In this document: in pieces, positions 21,048-26,251 of the stretch
Position numbering within the stretch: position 1 is the stretch's first letter
Layout: the number at the start of each line of letters is the position of its first letter
DNA from: Apostichopus parvimensis
Lineage: Eukaryota; Echinodermata; Holothuroidea; Aspidochirotida; Stichopodidae
Direction of reading: 5' to 3'
Assembly: GCA_000934455.1 (NCBI GenBank)
Contig: KN883506.1
Coordinates: forward strand, 43,868-70,118
Length of the DNA: 26,251 bases
Made by a program: the position numbers and the translations under genes
Notes under the pieces: model-generated
Database searches by the model: none
Seen by the model: only the letters and a program-made list of their open reading frames with translations
What the model was told of the DNA's origin: nothing

Positions 21048-21078
21048 GGGGCCCGGGGGGGGGTCGGGGTGGGGTCGA
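21048..21078 (+). repeat. G-rich tract between ETFA and the SDR gene
   Basis: GGGGCCCGGGGGGGGGTCGG followed by GGTGGGGTCG, with enough G runs for a G-quadruplex. It lies about 640 bp upstream of ETFA exon 1. The remaining 20416-21430 holds no recognisable gene. Confidence 0.7.
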
Positions 21079-21430
21079 GTCTACTAATTTTGAATGTTGC
21101 AAAATGGCCCGTGCCTTCATCAATATGTACACGGATGAGTTACTGTCTAAAAAACAGCCCTCTAGAAATGCTATAGAGGTTCCATATAATTTAAAGCAAA
21201 CAATTTTCTCGCGTAAAAACTCATTTAATTGTACTCAATTGTTCAGTACCTTCAAAAAGTATATAAAATTGCAACGTATTATATTGATAATGATAACAGT
21301 TATTGTTAATATTATTCAAAAGTAACACATATATAATCCCAACCACCTTTTTAAGTCTTATAAGTGATAGAAAAATTTGTCTTGAACAACTTCTCCAAAC
21401 CGCTAAACACATCATATCTTACCTTTTGTG

Positions 21431-21869
21431 AGATATCACAGACTGAAGTCTAAATATGACATCATCGAGCTACTACAAGTGTTTCATATTTTGAATCGTT
21501 TTGAATTATTAATAACAATGTCTTTACTATCTATATTGGTGATGGGTTTTGTAAAAGCTGAATCTAAAATATTGCGGCTCTTAACATGAGTTAATGATGG
21601 GCATTTATTTGTTTCGATGCCATAAACACTGTAAACATTCTACATTCAAAGTATGAAAAATACAGGGAAGAGAAATTAACAGGTTACATATACTATTGGT
21701 ATTATGATATCACATATATATTTACGAATGTCATCTCCAAGATACATTTAAAACTCCGATATATCACATCTGGAAAATGATATTTCCCAGGTTTGCGGTT
21801 GAGTTGTTCTTAACAAAGATTTCTCTGCCGTGTAAGCCAGAGCTGGTGGTTGAGTTGATGTCCCCTTTA
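21431..21869 (+). repeat. Dispersed repeat copy C, directly downstream of the SDR stop codon
   Basis: It shares blocks with copy B (GAGATATCACA, TGACATCATC, AACAATGT, TATGAAAAA, ATGATATCACA, ATTTAAAACT) in the same order and orientation. It ends like copy A with TCTCTGCCGTGTAAGCCAGA and GATGTCCCCTTT. It lies within the probable 3' UTR of the SDR gene, whose stop is at 21924. Confidence 0.5.
21604..21609 (-). terminator. Possible SDR polyadenylation signal AATAAA
   Basis: AATAAA on the minus strand about 315 nt beyond the SDR stop codon. It lies inside a copy of the dispersed repeat (21431-21869), so if used, the repeat supplies the 3' end of this mRNA. The hexamer is common by chance in AT-rich DNA. 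Confidence 0.25.
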
Positions 21870-21923
21870 ATGGCGTGTATAGTGCGTGTTAGCTGTCCGG
21901 ACTTTAAAGAACAGGGTCAATGG

Positions 21924-24900
21924 TCAGTTGGTATGCTCCAGGGTACTCCTAACGTGTTTTACAAGGGCTTCTCCTGTTGTATCTTTGTAGAATGTGCTGG
22001 CGACGTAAACACCTATCTGGTCTGATTGGTAGACTGCGAATGGTTCTTCTTTTTCAGAGATATCTTTGATTATTTTGGCCGTCTATGCAATGGGAAATAA
22101 TGTAACAAGAACATAAAAAATGACATTAATGTGTTAAATTATGTTAAATTATTATGTTATGGGAATATTTGCATAAACATTGTACCAGGAATGTGGTTGG
22201 CGATTTAACAAACCGATAGTATGACCTAGTTGGTTAGGGTGTTAGCTATATATATTAAGCGGGAGTCCCAGGTTCGAACCCCGGTAGAGGCTGGAAGTTT
22301 TTGCACTGTACTGAATTCTCAAATATATACACACACACATACATATATATATATATGGATAGATGGATAGATGGATAGTAGGCCCATATGTTAGTAGTAT
22401 TTGTATGTTACTAAAATAGATTTGCTATACTGCCATATTGTGAATCCGTAATTCTTTCCAAACTATAGTTACAACCGTTTTGTGTTTAGTGTTTGTGTAT
22501 CATTCGGTAGTTAATTGTCTTCAAAATTCGATGTAATGTGACGTTATTGCTTACTGTATATTAGTTTTGAGATTGTTCTCAGAAGTAATTCTAATAGTGC
22601 CACAGTACCGTACATTGAACTAGCCCGGGGTAGTTACGTACGTGCGACACTATAGTCTGCATAGCGAACACATGATAACGTAGTTTTAAAGATTTCAACG
22701 TATATTCATCGGCCTTTAACAAATTGAGCAGCACCGTCCATGAAGATTTGCCCAATTCGCTTCAGTAACAGTTGCGAATATTTGGGCGATCAATTATTAC
22801 TAATGCGCGTGAGTAATGCAATAATTAATGGCTTACTTCTTCCGGCTCTTGTGCTTGACCTTCTGGCTTAAATGCATTCGCGAATTCATCAAGTCGTTCC
22901 TGAAACATTTTATTCGTGACTTCATCAACTTTTTCAGTCAGTCGCACGTGATCCTGGTAATCACGTGATTCAAAAACCTTCATGGGACGCTCGGTCCGCA
23001 CAGCTCTAGGATGCAAGACGCTGAGCCTGATGAATAAATAAATATGACTTTAATATTAGTCTACACAAAAAAAAAAGGAGGTCAGTTTGATAAATGAGTT
23101 TAAATTATCAATTTTGTTACTTTTACTTAAGAATGGAAAAAAATTTGGATGTGAAACCAAATAAAATTACATATGAATATTTCAACAGAATTGAATACAT
23201 AATAACGTTACACAATGTCAATGTCAATTCCTTTTATTTAAAAGGTTAGCTGTGTAATGAAGGAACACTTTCCCCGCACGCAACAACTTCAGCAGAAGAT
23301 ACAGACAGTTTGATTCATTCGTGTTAATTAATTAGTATAATTAATAATTAGACGTTATGTGAGTCGTTGAAACTCCCTACCATGCATAATGGCTAAAATA
23401 CATCTCATTAAGTATAGAATATGCATAAGCTGAACGGATGTTGCGAATACTATCAAGCAATGCATGTACTTCTGTTTTACGTTCCTGTGCCTTTATTTCT
23501 GACATGTAACAGCCCCCACACACCACCACGAAAAGGGTATCTTGGCGTCAATTTACTAGTGAGACATATGTCAAAGTATTGAAGTAACTGGACAACCAAG
23601 TTCAAACATCTAAAGTTACAGATCAATTAGTCTACTGCTGAAATGGATTGACCACACGAACAAAATAATAACCATATACATGTTTTTATAAAGATAAATG
23701 TAATGTATGAAAACAAACCAAACATTGTACGGTCTCAGTTGAGCGTTCAAGTCGGTGGTTAAGGACTCAAGGGCACACTTTGAACCGGAGAAATACTCGT
23801 TAAATATTCCGTTATCTGTTTAAAAGATACACAAACAAAAGTTAATTTGCATATCTGAGAATCACCAGACCGAGACAATATTAATTAAAGGAAATATGAT
23901 GTAATCTTTCCATTCCTACACCTACTCATCCCCATCCCTGCCCCCATGCAGATGCATTTGTTAATTGTGTTAAAATCACCTATCCTAAGAAAAAAGGAAT
24001 AAAATAAAATAACTGGAAAACTTTAAAGTGATCAATATCAAGGCAATATTTTTGTTGTTGTTAGTACTCCTATACCAGCCAATTTTCTCATTTTGACGTC
24101 AGAGAAATTTGACCCCAAAACTGTAATCAAATCATGGAAACAGTTACGTTGGGTTAAAACTTCTTGTGTTATCCATGAAAAAGTTCAAAACAAACTGCAT
24201 ATAAATACATGATTGATGTGCATGCTTGTTGTGTGCATGACGTATGCATGATATTAGCATGACTCACATCCGACAGCTCCTATAGATCCTATGCTTATGA
24301 TTCTTCCGTGACGTCGTTCCTTCATTCCTGGGATCAGCAGATGAATGAGTCGTGCATGACCAAAGAGATTGATTTCCATGACTTTTCTCCCCGAGTCAAG
24401 ATCAAGGGTTTCAAATGGAGTGAAAAAGTTGCATACGGCGTTGTTAACTGCATTGAAAGAAGAAGAAGTAAATTCCAGGGTATACTTAAATGTTATAGGT
24501 ATCGTCGCCTCCTCCCCCATCCCCTTCCCCCTACCCCCTGACCCCTTCCAAGATGCTAGACTATGGTCAAATAGTGACCACTGGTGTTCAAAATCCAACA
24601 ACCGTTACTGCCACCTTCGAGCACTTCGAGCACATGAGGATTTGGCTATAGTTTACAGCCCACACACTATTCAATCACATCACCTCACGCACACCTCCCC
24701 CTTCCCCAAACAAAATAACTAAATAAACGTATATGTCCCCGCATCCTGGCGTAGTGTATTCTAATTTCACGTCTAACATTTGATATATTATTTTGGATAT
24801 ACATACGGCATAAGGCTTGCTTATGCGATGTTTGTTTCTTAATTACGCTCCATTTGATAATTGTATTCGATTGATTGCTTTTTGTTCCCATATGTATTTC

Positions 24901-25504
24901 GAGAGTGCTGAAATCCTTCGGAAAAATACACTCCATGTGCATTCCGTATCACAAATTCTAGTATTTGAATGTTTTTCAACAAAAAGCAACTTCTTCAGTG
25001 AATTACTTTCTTAAGTGTTCCAATGACAAAAGAGCACGCTTTGTAATTTACAAAGAGATCTTTTCAATGAAATGTCAAAGGAAAGTATTTTACTTTACCA
25101 AAAAGGGTGTATTTCTAATTTTTGTAAGTGCCCGGGTGGGGTGGGGGGGGGTACCGTTGAGGTTCTCACAAAACTGAGGGCCCATGTGCCTAGTACTCCT
25201 GGCTATACTGCCCATTATACTATTGCTTCAACTTACCCAAAATGTCGATTTTGCCGTCTGTTTTGAGTATCATCTCCACAGTAGATTCGATACTATTCTT
25301 GACGGTAAGATCAATGGAACAAACAGCCAAGGTATCGTCCAGTAAATTCCCCGCCATTTTCTTAATAAGTTCGCTTTCGTCATCAACTCGTACTGCTGCC
25401 CATACTTTATAACATTTTCTGGGGTCCTTTGCGTACTCCATTGCAATGTGAGTACCAAGTCCAAATGAGCAGCCGGTAATGAGTACAACTTGCTTGTCAG
25501 CCAT
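21924..25504 (-). CDS. Short-chain dehydrogenase, RDH8 / HSD17B1-like, 5 coding exons, 297 aa
   Basis: Exons (minus): 25504-25237, 24447-24268, 23815-23719, 23026-22837, 22082-21924. All introns are GT-AG and the total is 894 nt including stop TGA. Known family: NAD(P)-dependent reductases/dehydrogenases of retinoids or estrogens (human RDH8 is about 311 aa, HSD17B1 about 328). Seen: a classical Rossmann start T10-G-C-S-F-G-L-G17, an acidic residue D65 in SIDL, and IDILVNNAV at 87-94 where NNAG is expected. S144 lies in ISIGSIG, then FNEYFSGSK at 154-162, LHPRAV at 186-191, and a charged C-terminal part ending EHTN. The usual YxxxK is not intact: four residues before K162 there is F158, with Y157 beside it. 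The donor after V181 is weak (TG|GTTTGT), but it is the one that keeps phase and gives the aligned YNVWLSVLHP. A pyrimidine-rich CACACAG just before the ATG may be the acceptor of a 5' UTR exon. Class assignment is firm; substrate and activity are unknown. Confidence 0.86.
22221..22292 (+). mobile_element. tRNA-like sequence, probably the head of a tRNA-derived SINE
   Basis: An A-box-like TGACCTAGTTGGTTAGGGTG (22222-22241) is followed after about 30 nt by a good B box GGTTCGAACCCC (22271-22282), which gives an internal RNA polymerase III promoter layout. The 5' and 3' sequences do not pair as an acceptor stem, and the T stem has an A-C mismatch, so it is not a working tRNA gene. A unique stretch and AC/AT and GATA-type simple repeats follow up to 22379, as SINE tails often do. 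It lies in SDR intron 4, antisense to that gene. Confidence 0.6.
22325..22379 (+). repeat. Compound microsatellite (AC)n/(AT)n/(GGATAGAT)n
   Basis: Runs of ACACAC and ATATAT lead into about three copies of GGATAGAT. It lies just downstream of the tRNA-like element and may be its 3' tail. Confidence 0.85.
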
Positions 25505-25752
25505 GATTCCTGTGTGTAGTAAAATGGAAAATAAACTGTTTATAATCACATACTCGTGTTTTGAACTAGAACAGAAGACGGGATCAATAAATTAATCATT
25601 AATTTGGTAAATTATTTCAGTCGCAACCATGTGTAGAGCAAAACGAAAACCTAAGATGATCTACTGGTCAGCCCCTTTTCATGTTCCAGACTCTCTTATG
25701 AATCTCATACCCCAGCTCCATCCATTCCATTTACGTCCCACAACCCTCCCCT

Positions 25753-25753
<1 letters not shown>

Positions 25754-25783
<30 letters not shown>
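25754..25783. repeat. Poly(C)30 tract
   Basis: Thirty C in a row, about 250 bp upstream of the SDR start codon. The complementary G30 could form G-quadruplexes. The exact length is unreliable in any assembly. Apart from this tract and the repeat end at 25962, the stretch 25505-26251 shows nothing else supportable. Confidence 0.95.
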
Positions 25784-25784
<1 letters not shown>

Positions 25785-25961
25785 TGAAAAGAGCAACAAT
25801 ACACTTGTTCATAGGAATGGTGTCATGCATTTTTCGAGCAATCTTATCTCCACATGGATGCTTGGAAGACACTGAGTCGATCACCGACTTGATTTTAGTC
25901 AAAGTTCTCAGATTTTCCCACAAGAGTGACAGACAAAACAAACAAATCTATTGGTCCTAAT

Positions 25962-26251
25962 CAGTGGCGGAGCTATAGAGGTATTGGTCAGGGGGGGGGG
26001 TGAGAATGGTCTATATAGGGGCGCTTCCGACACTTTCTAAGCGGAGCGCCACGACAGAAATTTTTTGAGTAAAGATACTCCCTAGATCGCCGGAAATGAC
26101 CCTTTCCGGGCCTTGCTAATTTCCAGATAAACGAAGAATAAATAGGTTTCATCGCCAAATTACAACAACAAAATGTGACAAATGTCAATAGGTAGATGAG
26201 AGCGCAATAAAAAAGTCAATAATCGCGAATAAGTAAAAAGTGGTAAAAAGC
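25962..26251 (+). mobile_element. Transposon-like repeat end beginning CAGTGGCGGAGC, cut by the window edge
   Basis: CAGTGGCGGAGC at 25962-25973 is the type of terminus found on hAT-like and related non-autonomous elements in many animals. A C/G-rich block follows, then GCGGAGCGCCAC at 26040-26051, whose CGCCAC inverts the first GTGGCG. The element could end near 26056 as a 95-bp MITE or run past the window. No transposase was seen. Confidence 0.4.

Noticed and set aside
22221..22292. A functional tRNA gene
   Set aside because: The B box is good, but the acceptor stem does not pair, the T stem has a mismatch and no sound anticodon arm could be drawn.
24448..24601. Extension of SDR exon 2 upstream (open frame to 24601)
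   Set aside because: The phase-matched acceptor TTTCAATGCAG at 24448 restores ILVNNA when joined to exon 1. The upstream frame codes no family sequence and is intron.
25705..25941. Minus-strand frame with a poly-Gly end upstream of the SDR gene
   Set aside because: The glycine run is just the C30 tract, and the rest has no recognisable domain.

Overview
This is eukaryotic nuclear DNA. The genes are split into short exons (32-268 nt) by GT-AG introns of a few hundred bases to 2.2 kb. Most of the rest is AT-rich intron or intergenic DNA with simple repeats, a LINE remnant, a tRNA-derived SINE-like element and dispersed repeats. The proteins are animal-type. Many TAGGCCTA-like words, 'CAGTGGCGGAGC' repeat ends and homopolymer C/G tracts suggest a marine invertebrate, perhaps an echinoderm such as a sea cucumber. 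That taxonomic guess is an inference and is not proven by the sequence.

Three protein-coding genes were reconstructed exon by exon. All lie on the minus strand in tandem, and every exon junction keeps GT-AG and reading phase. From right to left along the + strand they are: (1) a retinol dehydrogenase 8 / 17-beta-hydroxysteroid dehydrogenase 1-like short-chain dehydrogenase, 25504 down to 21924, 5 coding exons, 297 aa; (2) ETFA, the mitochondrial electron transfer flavoprotein alpha subunit, 20415 down to 11774, 9 coding exons, 328 aa; (3) PDAP1/HASPP28, the 28 kDa heat- and acid-stable phosphoprotein, 8961 down to 3682, 6 coding exons, 183 aa. I found no convincing coding exon on the + strand.

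Layout: 1-1515 has repeat-like C/G-rich DNA and no gene. 1516-1668 is the C-terminal end of a non-LTR retrotransposon ORF. 1669-3681 is PDAP1 3' flank with a C19 tract. 3682-8961 is PDAP1, whose introns hold a 25-bp-arm hairpin, a seven-copy minisatellite and a telomere-like array inside a perfect 17-bp inverted repeat. 8962-11640 is intergenic and includes a purine tract upstream of PDAP1 and a CT microsatellite. 11650-20415 is ETFA, whose introns hold copies of a dispersed repeat. 20416-21923 is the ETFA/SDR gap with another repeat copy. 21924-25504 is the SDR gene, with a tRNA-like SINE in intron 4. 25505-26251 has a C30 tract and the end of a transposon-like repeat.

The three genes have unrelated jobs: retinoid/steroid-type redox, mitochondrial electron transfer from acyl-CoA dehydrogenases, and a phosphoprotein of growth and RNA-linked processes. 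Nothing points to a co-functional cluster. The most interesting biological signal is in the SDR. Its cofactor-binding start is intact, but the catalytic YxxxK is shifted (Phe sits where Tyr should be), NNAG is NNAV, and the PG motif is PR. I found no convincing new defence, mobile or RNA system.
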